From Modestobacter versicolor (lineage in GTDB: Bacteria; Actinomycetota; Actinomycetes; Mycobacteriales; Geodermatophilaceae): 64,000 nt of DNA. The notes beneath the pieces were generated by a model that did not search any database, was not told where the DNA came from, and worked only from the letters and a program-made list of their open reading frames with translations. A program made the position numbers and the translations under genes. Where the stretch lies: the NCBI RefSeq assembly GCF_014195485.1, contig NZ_JACIBU010000002.1:186001-250000 (forward strand). The letters run 5' to 3'. How positions within the stretch are numbered: the first letter of the stretch is position 1; each line of letters starts with the position of its first letter. This document shows, in pieces, positions 48,586-58,235 of the stretch.

Positions 48586-48823
48586 TTGCGAGTCACGGTG
48601 AACGGTCGTCGTTGCTGCGACCAACGGCCAATAGGCCGTTCGGAGCAGTGCCGAGCGCCGTTCGGCGCAGTTGGCCCCGCTGTGCGGTCGCTGTGCCCCC
48701 GGTGCTGCGTCCAGCCCCGCCGACGCGCGCAGCCCGCGGCAGGTGGCCCAGTCCCGGTGGCGCGGATGCCACGGTGCTGCGCTGTTCAACCACCCGGGCG
48801 GCCGTCCAGCCCGTGGACGCGAC
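48586..48823. other. Intergenic region between subtilase and serA
   Basis: No gene is seen in the 48477-48894 gap. It is lower in G+C than coding DNA and has a second dyad, AACGGCC-AATA-GGCCGTT at 48623-48640. The serA terminator occupies 48824-48856. Confidence 0.6.
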
Positions 48824-48856
48824 GAGGCCGCGCCGTCCAGGGGACGGCGCGGCCTC
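48824..48856 (-). terminator. serA terminator
   Basis: GAGGCCGCGCCGTCC and GGACGGCGCGGCCTC form a 15-bp perfect stem with a 3-nt loop, 38 bases after the serA stop. Confidence 0.88.
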
Positions 48857-48894
48857 GGGCCGGTGCGGTGGGTGCGGCGGGTGCGGTGGACCCG

Positions 48895-50496
48895 TCAGCT
48901 CGGCCGGAGGTCGGCGGCCTGGGCCTGGCCCGCGCCGATCCGGCCGGCGATGTCGGCCAGCAGCTCGCCGCTGACCGGGTTGTCGACGGTGACCGCCATG
49001 AGCGCGTCGCCGCCCTGGTTGGTCCGGCTGACCTGCGCACCGGCGATGTTGATGCCCGCCTCCCCCAGCGCCGCACCGACGGTGCCGACGATGCCCGGCC
49101 GGTCGGCGTAGACGAAGAAGAGCAGGTAGCCGTCGGCGGTGAGGTCGACGTCGAAGCCGGCGACCTCGGTGAGCTTGGGCACCTGGTTCTTGCCGTAGAG
49201 GGTGCCGGAGACGGTGACCGTGGTGCCGTCGGACATCGCCCCGCGCACGGTGATCAGGTTCCGGTAGTCGGGGCTCTCGGTGTTGCTGGACAGCGTGACG
49301 TCCAGCCCGCGCTGGTCGGCGAGCAGCGGGGCGTTGACGTAGGTGACCGCCTCCTCCACGACGTCGGTGAAGACCCCGCGCAGCACGGCCAGCTGGACCA
49401 CCGAGACGTCGAACTCGGCGATCTTGCCCTGCACCTCGACGTGCACGGACTGGGCCAGGCCGCCGGCGAGCGCGGTGAAGACCCGGCCGAGCTTCTCCGC
49501 CAGCGGCAGGCCCGGGCGCACGTCCTCGGCGACGACCCCGCCGGCCTGCACGTTGACCGCGTCGGGGACGAACTCGCCCTGCAGCGCCAGCCGGACGCTG
49601 CGCGCCACCGCGGTGCCGGCCTTGTCCTGCGCCTCGGTCGTGGAGGCGCCCAGGTGCGGGGTGACGACGACGTTGGGCAGACCGAACAGCGGGCTGTCGG
49701 TGCAGGGCTCCTTGGCGTAGACGTCGATGCCGGCCGCGCCGACCTGGCCGGACTGCAGCGCCTCGGCCAGCGCGGCCTCGTCGACCAGCCCACCGCGGGC
49801 GGCGTTGACGATGATCACGCCGCGCTTGGTCGCCGCGAGCTGCTCGGCGCCGATCAGCCCGAGGGTCTCCGGGGTCTTGGGCAGGTGGATGGTGATGAAG
49901 TCGGCCTCGCGCAGCAGCTCGTCGAGCGAGACGAGCCGGACGCCCAGCTGGGCCGCCCGGCCCGGCTGGATGTAGGGGTCGTAGGCGATCAGCGTGACGC
50001 CGAAGGCGGCCAGCCGCTGGGCCACCAGCACCCCGATCCGGCCCAGGCCGACCACGCCGACGGTCTTCTCGGTGACCTCGACGCCGGTGAACTTCGACCG
50101 CGCCCACTTCCCCTCGCGCAGCGAGGCGTCGGCGGCGGGGATGTGCCGGGCCGCGGCCAGCAGCAGCGCGACGGCGTGCTCGGCGGCGCTGACGATGTTG
50201 GAGGTGGGTGCGTTGACCACCAGGACGCCGCGCTCGGTGGCGGCCGGCACGTCGACGTTGTCCAGCCCGATGCCGGCCCGCGCCACGACCTTGAGCAGCG
50301 GCGCCGCGGCGAGCGCCTCGGCGTCGATCTGGGTGGCCGAGCGGATCAGCACGGCCGAGGCCTCGGCCAGCGCCGGCAGCAGCGCCGCCCGGTCGGCGCC
50401 GTCGACGTGCCGGATCTCGACGTCGCCGCCGAGCACCTCCAGGACGCTGGGTGCCAGCTCTTCGGCGATCAGGACGACGGGCGTGGTCGTGGTCAC
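48895..50496 (-). CDS. serA: D-3-phosphoglycerate dehydrogenase
   Basis: A 533-residue SerA that makes 3-phosphohydroxypyruvate, the first committed step of serine synthesis. Two halves of the substrate domain surround the NAD domain with VVGLGRIG (149-155) and ARGGLVDE. The catalytic Arg and Glu lie in this region and the His in VVTPHLGAST. A long form with an intervening domain and a C-terminal ACT domain (GYLLFFVYADRPGIVGTVG) suggests serine feedback. The GTG at 50496 has TACGCT 8 bases upstream. Confidence 0.97.
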   Translation of the reverse strand: MTTTTPVVLIAEELAPSVLEVLGGDVEIRHVDGADRAALLPALAEASAVLIRSATQIDAEALAAAPLLKVVARAGIGLDNVDVPAATERGVLVVNAPTSNIVSAAEHAVALLLAAARHIPAADASLREGKWARSKFTGVEVTEKTVGVVGLGRIGVLVAQRLAAFGVTLIAYDPYIQPGRAAQLGVRLVSLDELLREADFITIHLPKTPETLGLIGAEQLAATKRGVIIVNAARGGLVDEAALAEALQSGQVGAAGIDVYAKEPCTDSPLFGLPNVVVTPHLGASTTEAQDKAGTAVARSVRLALQGEFVPDAVNVQAGGVVAEDVRPGLPLAEKLGRVFTALAGGLAQSVHVEVQGKIAEFDVSVVQLAVLRGVFTDVVEEAVTYVNAPLLADQRGLDVTLSSNTESPDYRNLITVRGAMSDGTTVTVSGTLYGKNQVPKLTEVAGFDVDLTADGYLLFFVYADRPGIVGTVGAALGEAGINIAGAQVSRTNQGGDALMAVTVDNPVSGELLADIAGRIGAGQAQAADLRPS

Positions 50497-50504
50497 GGGA
50501 GCAC

Positions 50505-50510
50505 AGCGTA
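50505..50510 (-). promoter_or_regulatory. Putative -10 of a leaderless serA promoter
   Basis: TACGCT on the minus strand ends 8 bases before the GTG at 50496, with no ribosome-binding site. Confidence 0.5.
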
Positions 50511-50655
50511 GGGACGCCGCCGCTCCGGTGGACCGCCGGTGCCCACCGGTCCCACTGGGTGGACTCCGCCGAGGTGGGGGCCTGCTTGCCCGCCCCCACC
50601 CGCACCGCCATCCTGAGGCCGAGCGCCGGTGCCACCGGCCCGTGCGGAGGAGATC

Positions 50656-51588
50656 ATGAGCAACGACCGGGACGACGCCCAGGGCCGTCAGGAGACGACC
50701 CCCTTCGGCCAGCAGGCGAGCGGGCAGCCGGACCGGTGGCAGGCCCCGCCGGAGGGCAGCAGCTCCGGGACGGGGGCCACCGCCGCGGGGTCCTCCCCCG
50801 CCGTCCCGCCGGGTCAGGAGCCCTCCGGCGGGGAGGACGACCGGTACGGGCAGACCCGGTACGGGCAGCCGGCCCAGTACGGCCAGCAGCCGTACGGGCA
50901 GCAGCAGTACGGCCAGGAGCAGTACGGGCAGCCGCCGTACGGGCAGCAGCCGTACGACACCGCCCAGTACGGCCAGTACGGGCAGCAGCCCTACGGCCAG
51001 GCGCCCTACGGCCAGGAGCAGTACGGCCAGCCCGCGTACGGCCAGTCGCCCTACGGCGGCTCCCCCTACGGCGACGTGCAGCCCGCCCGGCCCGGCACGG
51101 TCATCACTGCGGCCGTCCTCGGGCTGGTCCACGCCGCCATGGGCCTGCTGGTGACCGTGGCCTTCCTGGCCGGTGGCGCGGTCATCGACGACCTCGTCGA
51201 CGCCCTGGAGAACAGCGACCCGAGCTTCGACACCGGCGCCACCGAGTCCGGCATCAGCGACGTCCGCGCCGTGCTGGTGGTCCTCGCCCTGCTCGCGCTG
51301 GCCTGGACCGTGCTGATGGTCTGGGGCAGCGTGCTCGCGCTGCGCGGCCGCAGCCGGGTGCTGCTGCTCGTCGGCTCCTCGATCGCGGTGGCGGTGAGCG
51401 GGCTGTTCTTCCTCTTCGGGCTGATCGGCGCCGTCTCCGAGCCCGGCCAGTCCGGGCAGGCCGGCGGCATCGTGTTCCTGCTGGTGCTCTTCCTGGCCGC
51501 GCTGGCGATGCTCGTGCTGCTCTGCCTGCGCTCGTCGGCCCAGTACTTCGCCGCCCACCGGCAGCGGCGGGCCCTCACCGGCCGCTGA
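50656..51588 (+). CDS. YGQ-repeat membrane protein
   Basis: A 310-residue protein. Residues 1-63 are polar and disordered, 64-140 contain 13 YGQ units in variants such as [10 protein letters not shown] and YGQEQ (plus YGG and YGD), and four membrane segments follow (about 149-172, 206-235, 245-270 and 280-305). The sequence is low complexity and tyrosine/glutamine-rich, like prion-like regions that phase separate. No enzyme family is recognised. GGAGGAG lies just before the ATG at 50656. The gene is convergent to ilvC. Confidence 0.85.
   Translation: MSNDRDDAQGRQETTPFGQQASGQPDRWQAPPEGSSSGTGATAAGSSPAVPPGQEPSGGEDDRYGQTRYGQPAQYGQQPYGQQQYGQEQYGQPPYGQQPYDTAQYGQYGQQPYGQAPYGQEQYGQPAYGQSPYGGSPYGDVQPARPGTVITAAVLGLVHAAMGLLVTVAFLAGGAVIDDLVDALENSDPSFDTGATESGISDVRAVLVVLALLALAWTVLMVWGSVLALRGRSRVLLLVGSSIAVAVSGLFFLFGLIGAVSEPGQSGQAGGIVFLLVLFLAALAMLVLLCLRSSAQYFAAHRQRRALTGR
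50845..51075 (+). repeat. Tandem 9-15 bp tyrosine/glycine/glutamine codon repeats
   Basis: Units built from TACGGGCAG and TACGGCCAG are repeated within the YGQ gene. They encode the YGQ tract; repeat number could vary by slippage. Confidence 0.8.
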
Positions 51589-51592
51589 ACGG

Positions 51593-51628
51593 GAACGGCC
51601 CCCGCAGCGAGCGCTGCGGGGGCCGTTC
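51593..51628. terminator. Bidirectional terminator between the YGQ gene and ilvC
   Basis: GAACGGCCCCCGCAGCG and CGCTGCGGGGGCCGTTC form a 17-bp stem with a two-base centre between convergent genes. It shares GAACGGCCCC with the intergenic repeat family. Confidence 0.9.
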
Positions 51629-51642
51629 GCCGGAGTCCGCTG

Positions 51643-52713
<1,071 letters not shown>

Positions 52714-52740
52714 GCGGGGTGGGGGTGGAACGGTCTCGGG

Positions 52741-53271
52741 TTACGCGGAGCGCTGGTCGACCGGGCGCAAGGTACCGGCGCCGCTCATCGACCGGGGTCC
52801 GCGGCCCAGCGCGACGGTGCCGGACTGGGCCATCTCCTTGATGCCCAGCGGGGCGAGGACGGCCAGCAGCGCCTGCAGCTTGTCCGGGGTACCGGTCGCC
52901 TCGAGGGTCACGGTGTCGACGTTGACGTCGATCACCCGGGCGCGGAACAGCTCGGCGGTCTGCAGCACCTGCTGCCGGTCGGCCAGCGGGGCGCGGACCT
53001 TGACCAGCAGCAGCTCGCGCTGCACCGCGGCGCCGCCGTCCAGCTCGACGATCTTGATGACCTCGATCAGCTTGTTCAGCTGCTTGGTGATCTGCTCCAG
53101 CGGCGCGGACTCCGCGTCGGCGACGATCGTCATCCGGGACAGGTCGGGGTTCTCCGTCGGGCCGACGGCGAGGGACTCGATGTTGAACCCGCGCCGGCTG
53201 AACAGCGCCGAGACCCGGGCCAGCACACCGGACTTGTTCTCGACCAGGACCGAGAGCGTGTGGCGAGTCAT
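52741..53271 (-). CDS. ilvN: Acetolactate synthase small subunit
   Basis: A 176-residue regulatory subunit. An N-terminal ACT domain (HTLSVLVENKSGVLARVSALFSRRGFNIESLAVG) and a C-terminal ACT-like domain (SRMTIVADAESAPLEQITKQLNKLIEV then VIDVNVDTVTLE) bind valine to control IlvB. It begins 4 bases after the ilvB stop, so it is co-transcribed; ilvC follows. Confidence 0.97.
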   Translation of the reverse strand: MTRHTLSVLVENKSGVLARVSALFSRRGFNIESLAVGPTENPDLSRMTIVADAESAPLEQITKQLNKLIEVIKIVELDGGAAVQRELLLVKVRAPLADRQQVLQTAELFRARVIDVNVDTVTLEATGTPDKLQALLAVLAPLGIKEMAQSGTVALGRGPRSMSGAGTLRPVDQRSA

Positions 53272-53275
53272 TGTC

Positions 53276-55219
53276 CTACACCTGTCCCTCTCCGAAGACC
53301 GGGCGGACGTCGCGCGCGGCCAGGATCTCGTCGTTGCTGGCACCGGCGGCCACCATCGGCCACACCTGGGCGTCGGAGCCGACGATGAAGTCGATGACCA
53401 CCGGGGCGTCGTTGATGGCCATCGCCTTCTCGATCACCGCGTCCACGTCGTCCTTGCTCTCGCAGCGCAGGCCGACGCAGCCGAGCGCCTCGGCCAGGGC
53501 GACGAAGTCGGGGATCCGGACCTGCTTGGCCGCCCCCGCGCCACCGCCGTGGGTGTTGAGGTGGGTGTTGGAGTAGCGGCCCTCGTAGAAGAGGGTCTGC
53601 CACTGCCGGACCATGCCCAGGTTGCCGTTGTTGATGACCGCGACCTTGATCGGGATGCCCTCGATCGCGCAGGTGGCGAGCTCCTGGTTGGTCATCTGGA
53701 AGCAGCCGTCGCCGTCGATCGCCCACACCGTGGTGCCCGGCATGCCGTACTTGGCGCCCATCGCCGCGGGGACGGCGTAGCCCATCGTGCCCAGCCCGCC
53801 GCTGTTCAGCCAGGTGCCCGGCTTCTCGTAGCGGATGAACTGGGCGGCCCACATCTGGTGCTGCCCGACCCCGGAGGCGTAGATCGCGTCCGGCCCGGCG
53901 ATCTCGCCGAGCCGCTCGATGACGTACTGCGGCGACAGGGCGCCGTCCTCGGGCCAGTCGTAGCCCAGCGGGTAACGGGCGCGCCAGTCCTCGAGCTGCT
54001 CCCACCAGGCCGCGAGGTCGGGGGTGCGCCCGGCCTCGTGCTCGGCGCGCAGCGCGGTGACCAGCTCGGCGATCGTCGCCTTGGCGTCGCCCACGATCGG
54101 GACGTCGGCCCGGCGGTTCTTGCCGATCTCGGCGGGGTCGATGTCGGCGTGGACCACCGCGGCGTTCGGCGCGAAGCTGGACAGCTCGCCGGTGACCCGG
54201 TCGTCGAAGCGGGCGCCCAGGGCGACCAGCAGGTCGGCCTTCTGCAGCGCGGTGACCGCGGTGACGTTGCCGTGCATGCCTGGCATGCCCAGGTTCAGCG
54301 GGTGGCTGTCCGGGAAGGCGCCGCGGGCCATCAGCGTGGTGACGACGGGCGCGCCGGTGAGCTCCGCCAGCTCGGCGAGCTCCTCGCTGGCACCGGCCTT
54401 GAGCACGCCGCCGCCGACGTAGAGCACCGGCTGGCGGGCACCGGCGATCAGCGCCGCGGCCTCGCGCACCTGCTTGCCGTGCGGGCGGGTGGTCGGCTTG
54501 TAGCCGGGCAGGTCGAGCCGTGGCGGCCAGGAGAAGTCGGTGGTCGCCTGCAGCACGTCCTTGGGAACGTCGACGAGCACCGGTCCGGGCCGGCCGGTGC
54601 TGGCCAGGTGGAACGCCTCGGCGATGCGCTGCGGGATCTCGTCGGCCGAGGTGACCAGGAAGCTGTGCTTGGTGACCGGCATCGTGATGCCGCGGATGTC
54701 GGCCTCCTGGAAGGCGTCGGTCCCGATGTAGCCGGTGGAGACCTGGCCGGTGATCGCGACGACCGGGACGGAGTCCATGTACGCGTCGGCCAGCGGGGTG
54801 ACCAGGTTGGTCGCCCCGGGGCCCGAGGTCGCCATGCAGACGCCGACCCGACCGGTGGCCTGGGCGTAGCCGGTGGCGGCGTGCCCGGCGCCCTGCTCGT
54901 GGCGCACCAGCACGTGCCGGATGCCGGAGTCGAACAGAGGGTCGTAGAGCGGCAGGATCGCGCCGCCGGGGATGCCGAAGGCGACCTCCACCCCGACCGC
55001 CTCGAGCGAGCGGACCAGGCTCTGCGCGCCGGTGATGCCGGCGGCCGGCTCCGCGGCCGCCTCGGCCATCGACCGGGCGGTGGTCTCGACGCCGAGGGTC
55101 GCCGCGGCGGCGGCCTCGGTCGGGCTGACCGGGGTGGCCGGTGCCGGACCGGCTCCCGGCGCGGCGGTGGGGCCGGGAGCCGCTGCGGTGCGGCCGGCGC
55201 TGCTGGTGGTGGTGCTCAT
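53276..55219 (-). CDS. ilvB: Acetolactate synthase large subunit
   Basis: A 647-residue TPP-dependent enzyme. It has an Ala/Pro-rich extension (about 1-60), then the three TPP-enzyme domains: [15 protein letters not shown] with [13 protein letters not shown] (catalytic Glu), a central FAD-binding domain and [24 protein letters not shown] with [12 protein letters not shown] (Mg/TPP). The ATG at 55219 has GGGAG 8 bases upstream. An attenuator with a leader peptide precedes it. Confidence 0.98.
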   Translation of the reverse strand: MSTTTSSAGRTAAAPGPTAAPGAGPAPATPVSPTEAAAAATLGVETTARSMAEAAAEPAAGITGAQSLVRSLEAVGVEVAFGIPGGAILPLYDPLFDSGIRHVLVRHEQGAGHAATGYAQATGRVGVCMATSGPGATNLVTPLADAYMDSVPVVAITGQVSTGYIGTDAFQEADIRGITMPVTKHSFLVTSADEIPQRIAEAFHLASTGRPGPVLVDVPKDVLQATTDFSWPPRLDLPGYKPTTRPHGKQVREAAALIAGARQPVLYVGGGVLKAGASEELAELAELTGAPVVTTLMARGAFPDSHPLNLGMPGMHGNVTAVTALQKADLLVALGARFDDRVTGELSSFAPNAAVVHADIDPAEIGKNRRADVPIVGDAKATIAELVTALRAEHEAGRTPDLAAWWEQLEDWRARYPLGYDWPEDGALSPQYVIERLGEIAGPDAIYASGVGQHQMWAAQFIRYEKPGTWLNSGGLGTMGYAVPAAMGAKYGMPGTTVWAIDGDGCFQMTNQELATCAIEGIPIKVAVINNGNLGMVRQWQTLFYEGRYSNTHLNTHGGGAGAAKQVRIPDFVALAEALGCVGLRCESKDDVDAVIEKAMAINDAPVVIDFIVGSDAQVWPMVAAGASNDEILAARDVRPVFGEGQV

Positions 55220-55312
55220 CTCGACGATCTCCCTGGGCGCGGGGTGGGGTGCTGCGGCGGACGCCTGCCGCTGGTCCGGTGGGTCGGCCGGACGGTGCCC
55301 GGCCAACAAAAA

Positions 55313-55340
55313 ACCCCTCGTGCCCATGGCACGGAGGGGT
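55313..55340 (-). terminator. ilvB attenuator: hairpin-U terminator
   Basis: ACCCCTCCGTGCC and GGCACGAGGGGT (in transcript order) form a 12-bp stem with one bulge and a 3-nt loop, followed by U6 (55308-55313). It lies between the leader peptide and ilvB. Confidence 0.88.
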
Positions 55341-55369
55341 GGCGCGTCGGTCGGGGGGACCGGCGCGCT
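55341..55369 (-). promoter_or_regulatory. ilvB leader hairpin upstream of the terminator
   Basis: GCGCGCCGGTCC and GACCGACGCGCC pair imperfectly immediately after the leader stop codon. It probably acts as the alternative structure in attenuation. Confidence 0.5.
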
Positions 55370-55403
55370 AGCGGATCGCTACGAGCAGACGAGTGCGGGG
55401 CAC
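55368..55403 (-). CDS. Leader peptide of ilvBNC (branched-chain attenuation)
   Basis: An 11-residue leader [11 protein letters not shown] followed by TAG. It carries Leu-Leu-Val and Ile codons (CTG CTC GTA, ATC), matching the three end products of the operon. GTG 55403 lies 6 bases after the -10, so it is likely leaderless; GTG 55409 is an in-frame alternative. The layout resembles known actinobacterial ilvB leaders. Confidence 0.85.
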   Translation of the reverse strand: MPRTRLLVAIR

Positions 55404-55409
55404 GGTCAC

Positions 55410-55438
55410 ACTGTGCGCCCCCGCGCGTCCGCCGTCAA
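55410..55438 (-). promoter_or_regulatory. Promoter of the ilvBNC leader
   Basis: On the minus strand TTGACG (55433-55438), a 17-bp spacer and CACAGT (55410-55415) give a good sigma-70-type promoter. Transcription should start at or just before the leader GTG. Confidence 0.7.
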
Positions 55439-55466
55439 CCGACCCGTTCCACACAGTGGGACGGGG

Positions 55467-58235
55467 TCACTCACCCACTGGGACGGCGACCTCGACCGGG
55501 GCGAGCGGGCCGTCCAGCAGCCCGGCGTCGAACGCGTCGATGACCGCGGCCAGCTGCGCCGGTGCCGTCGGCCGCCCGAGCAGGAAGCCCTGCAGGTACC
55601 GGCAGCCCAGCTCCTGCAGCCGGGCGAGCTGGCCCGGGGTCTCGACGCCCTCGGCGACGACGTCGATGGACAGCCGGCGGCCCAGCTCGATGACGCTGTG
55701 CACCAGGGCGGCGCTGCGCTCGTCGTCCTCGATGCCGGCCAGGAACTCCCGGTCCATCTTGAGCACGTCGACCGGCAGCCGGGCGAGGTAGGCGAAGGTC
55801 GAGTAGCCGCGGCCGAAGTCGTCCAGGGAGATGACGCAGCCCATGTCGTGCAGCGTCTGCAGGTCGCCGTCGGCGCGGTCGGGCTCGCCGATGAACAGCG
55901 ACTCGGTGACCTCGAGCATCAGCCGCCCGGCGGGCACCCCGGACCGGGCCAGCGCGGCCGCGACGTCGGGCACCAGGCTCCCGGACTGCAGGTGCCGGAC
56001 GCTGATGTTCACCCCGAGCTGCAGGTCGCGGTCCTCGGCGAGCAGGCCGGCCAGCTCGGCGGTGGCCTGCTCGAGCACCCAGCGCTGCAGCGGCACGATG
56101 AGGCCGTCGTCCTCGGCCAGCGGCACGAACTCGTCCGGCGAGACCTCGCCGAGCACCGGGTGGTCCCAGCGGACGAGCGCCTCCAGGCCGAGCACCCGGC
56201 GCTCCACCGTCCCGACGACGGGCTGGTAGACCAGCCGCAGCTGGCCGCGGGACAGCGCGTCGGGCAGGTCCCGGGCGAGCCGGGTGCGGCGCACGGTCGC
56301 GCTGTCGGCGGTCTCGCCGTGCCGGCGGACGCAGTTCTTGCCGGCCGCCTTCGCCGCGCGGAGCGCCAGGTCGGCGTTGCGCACGGCCACCGGCACCTCG
56401 TCGGCCGGGTGCAGCTCGGTGACGCCGATGCTGCAGGAGACGTCGAAGACCAGGTCCGGGTCGGCCCCGGGGGTGGGCACCGAGCGGTGCACCCCGGCCA
56501 GCTCGACGAGGATCCGCTCGGCCAGCGCGGTGGACTCGTCGAGCCCGGCGCGCACGACGACGGCGAACTCGTCGCCGCCCAGCCGTCCGACCAGGTCCCG
56601 GTCGCGCACGGTGGCGCGCAGCCGGTCGGCCACCTCGACGAGCAGCAGGTCGCCGGCCTCGTGCCCGGCGATGTCGTTGACCGCCTTGAACCCGTCGAGG
56701 TCCAGCAGCAGCAGGCAGGACTGCTCGCCCTCGCCGGCGCGGCTGCGGGCGTTGCCCAGCGCCGCCATCAGCCGGGCCCGGTTGGGCAGCCCGGTCAGGT
56801 AGTCGGTGTAGGCCATCCGCTCGAGCTCGAGCTCGGTCTCCCGGCGGTCGTCGACGTCGCGCAGGTGCAGCACCAGCCCGGCGCTGCCGGCGGTCACGTC
56901 GGCGCCGCGGACCGGGCCGAGGAGCGCACCGGAGGCCACCACCCGCACGGTCTCGTAGCGCGGCCAGCGGCCGTCCCGGGAGCGGAGCCGGAAGGTCCGC
57001 CCGCGCCCCTGGTCGGGGTCGGCGCCGGCCGCGAGGGCCGCCGCCAGCTCGGTGCTGTCGTCCTGGTGCACGAACTCGGTGAGCCGGCGGCCCTCCAGCT
57101 CGCGCGCCGTCCAGCCGTGCGAGTGGCTGCCGGCGCCGGAGTCCCAGGTGATCCGCCCGTGCTGGTCGAGCACGATGGTGATGTCGGCGGCGCTGTGCAC
57201 CAGCGTGCGGAAGTAGGCCTCGGTGCGCAGCACCTGGCGGGTCAGCCGGGCGCCGTCCGCGGCCCAGACCAGGCTGCGGACGAACGTCAGCACCAGCAGC
57301 AGCGAGGCGGCGACCGCCTCGAACGGCTCGATCGGCCGCCCGGCGATCCGACCGCCCAGCAGCAGCAGGACGACGCCGAAGGCCGCGCAGTAGCTGATGA
57401 CGACGCCCAGCAGCGGCACGGCGGCGACCTCGTCGTCCGGGTCGGTCGACTGCCCCGGGTCGGCGGCGATCGCCAGCGTGCCGAAGGCCAGCATCGCCAT
57501 CCAGGCGGTGCCGGTGACGACGTCCGCGGCGGCGGAGGGGCTGACCGCGGCGATGGCGCCGCTGACGGTCACCACCCCCACGGAGGCGAAGCAGGCCAGC
57601 AGCCAGCCGGCGGCGATGCGGCGGGCCTCGCCCACGCCGGCGAAGGTGACCAGGCCGACCGTGCAGAGCACCGCCCCGAGGGCGGGGTAGCCCAGCGCCA
57701 TCAGGTCGTCGACGGAGCCGACGGCCCGGCCGAGGACCGCGTCGAGCAGCACGTCGAGCAGCACACCCAGCGCCACCAGGGCGACCAGGGCGTCCAGCAC
57801 CACCCGCGCGCTGATGCCGGTGGCGGCGGAGCGCACCAGCCGGGCGCAGCCCAGCAGCGCGAAGGGGATGGCGGCCAGCAGCGGCAGGTCCTGCCACCCG
57901 GCGGAGGTGGCGTTCACCCCGACCCCGCGGAGGGCGGCGATGGCCTCGCCCAGCGCCAGCAGCAGGGCGAGCACGGCGAAGGCCCGCCACGGCGCGGCGG
58001 ACACCCGGTCCAGGCGCCGCTCGTGCCGGACGACGAGCACGCAGATCGCCAGCGACGCGGCCGCGAGGACCGCGGGGGCCAGGTGCGCGGAGGCCTCCGG
58101 CCACACCGCCTCGGCGGCGGCCAGACCGACGGCGACCGCGGCCAGCAGGGACAGCACCGTGGCGCGCGGCCAGGCGATGACCGGGACGAGCGGGGTGGCC
58201 CCGGGCACCGGCCGGGAGATCGAGGTGGCGGTCAC
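55467..58235 (-). CDS. Membrane PAS-GGDEF-EAL protein (c-di-GMP metabolism)
   Basis: A 922-residue protein. About 8-10 membrane helices lie between residues 25 and 320, followed by a PAS-like domain (about 335-465). Then comes a GGDEF domain with intact GGDEF (553-557) and I-site RDRD (544-547), and an EAL domain with LGLEALVRW (685-687), DDFGRGYSTF and AEGVET. It may be a bifunctional cyclase/phosphodiesterase of cyclic di-GMP. GTG 58235 overlaps the upstream gene by 4 bases, so both are co-translated. Confidence 0.92.
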   Translation of the reverse strand: MTATSISRPVPGATPLVPVIAWPRATVLSLLAAVAVGLAAAEAVWPEASAHLAPAVLAAASLAICVLVVRHERRLDRVSAAPWRAFAVLALLLALGEAIAALRGVGVNATSAGWQDLPLLAAIPFALLGCARLVRSAATGISARVVLDALVALVALGVLLDVLLDAVLGRAVGSVDDLMALGYPALGAVLCTVGLVTFAGVGEARRIAAGWLLACFASVGVVTVSGAIAAVSPSAAADVVTGTAWMAMLAFGTLAIAADPGQSTDPDDEVAAVPLLGVVISYCAAFGVVLLLLGGRIAGRPIEPFEAVAASLLLVLTFVRSLVWAADGARLTRQVLRTEAYFRTLVHSAADITIVLDQHGRITWDSGAGSHSHGWTARELEGRRLTEFVHQDDSTELAAALAAGADPDQGRGRTFRLRSRDGRWPRYETVRVVASGALLGPVRGADVTAGSAGLVLHLRDVDDRRETELELERMAYTDYLTGLPNRARLMAALGNARSRAGEGEQSCLLLLDLDGFKAVNDIAGHEAGDLLLVEVADRLRATVRDRDLVGRLGGDEFAVVVRAGLDESTALAERILVELAGVHRSVPTPGADPDLVFDVSCSIGVTELHPADEVPVAVRNADLALRAAKAAGKNCVRRHGETADSATVRRTRLARDLPDALSRGQLRLVYQPVVGTVERRVLGLEALVRWDHPVLGEVSPDEFVPLAEDDGLIVPLQRWVLEQATAELAGLLAEDRDLQLGVNISVRHLQSGSLVPDVAAALARSGVPAGRLMLEVTESLFIGEPDRADGDLQTLHDMGCVISLDDFGRGYSTFAYLARLPVDVLKMDREFLAGIEDDERSAALVHSVIELGRRLSIDVVAEGVETPGQLARLQELGCRYLQGFLLGRPTAPAQLAAVIDAFDAGLLDGPLAPVEVAVPVGE

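Noticed and set aside
45135-48974. 1279-codon open frame antisense to the subtilase
   Set aside because: A shadow of a real secreted protease; low-complexity product.
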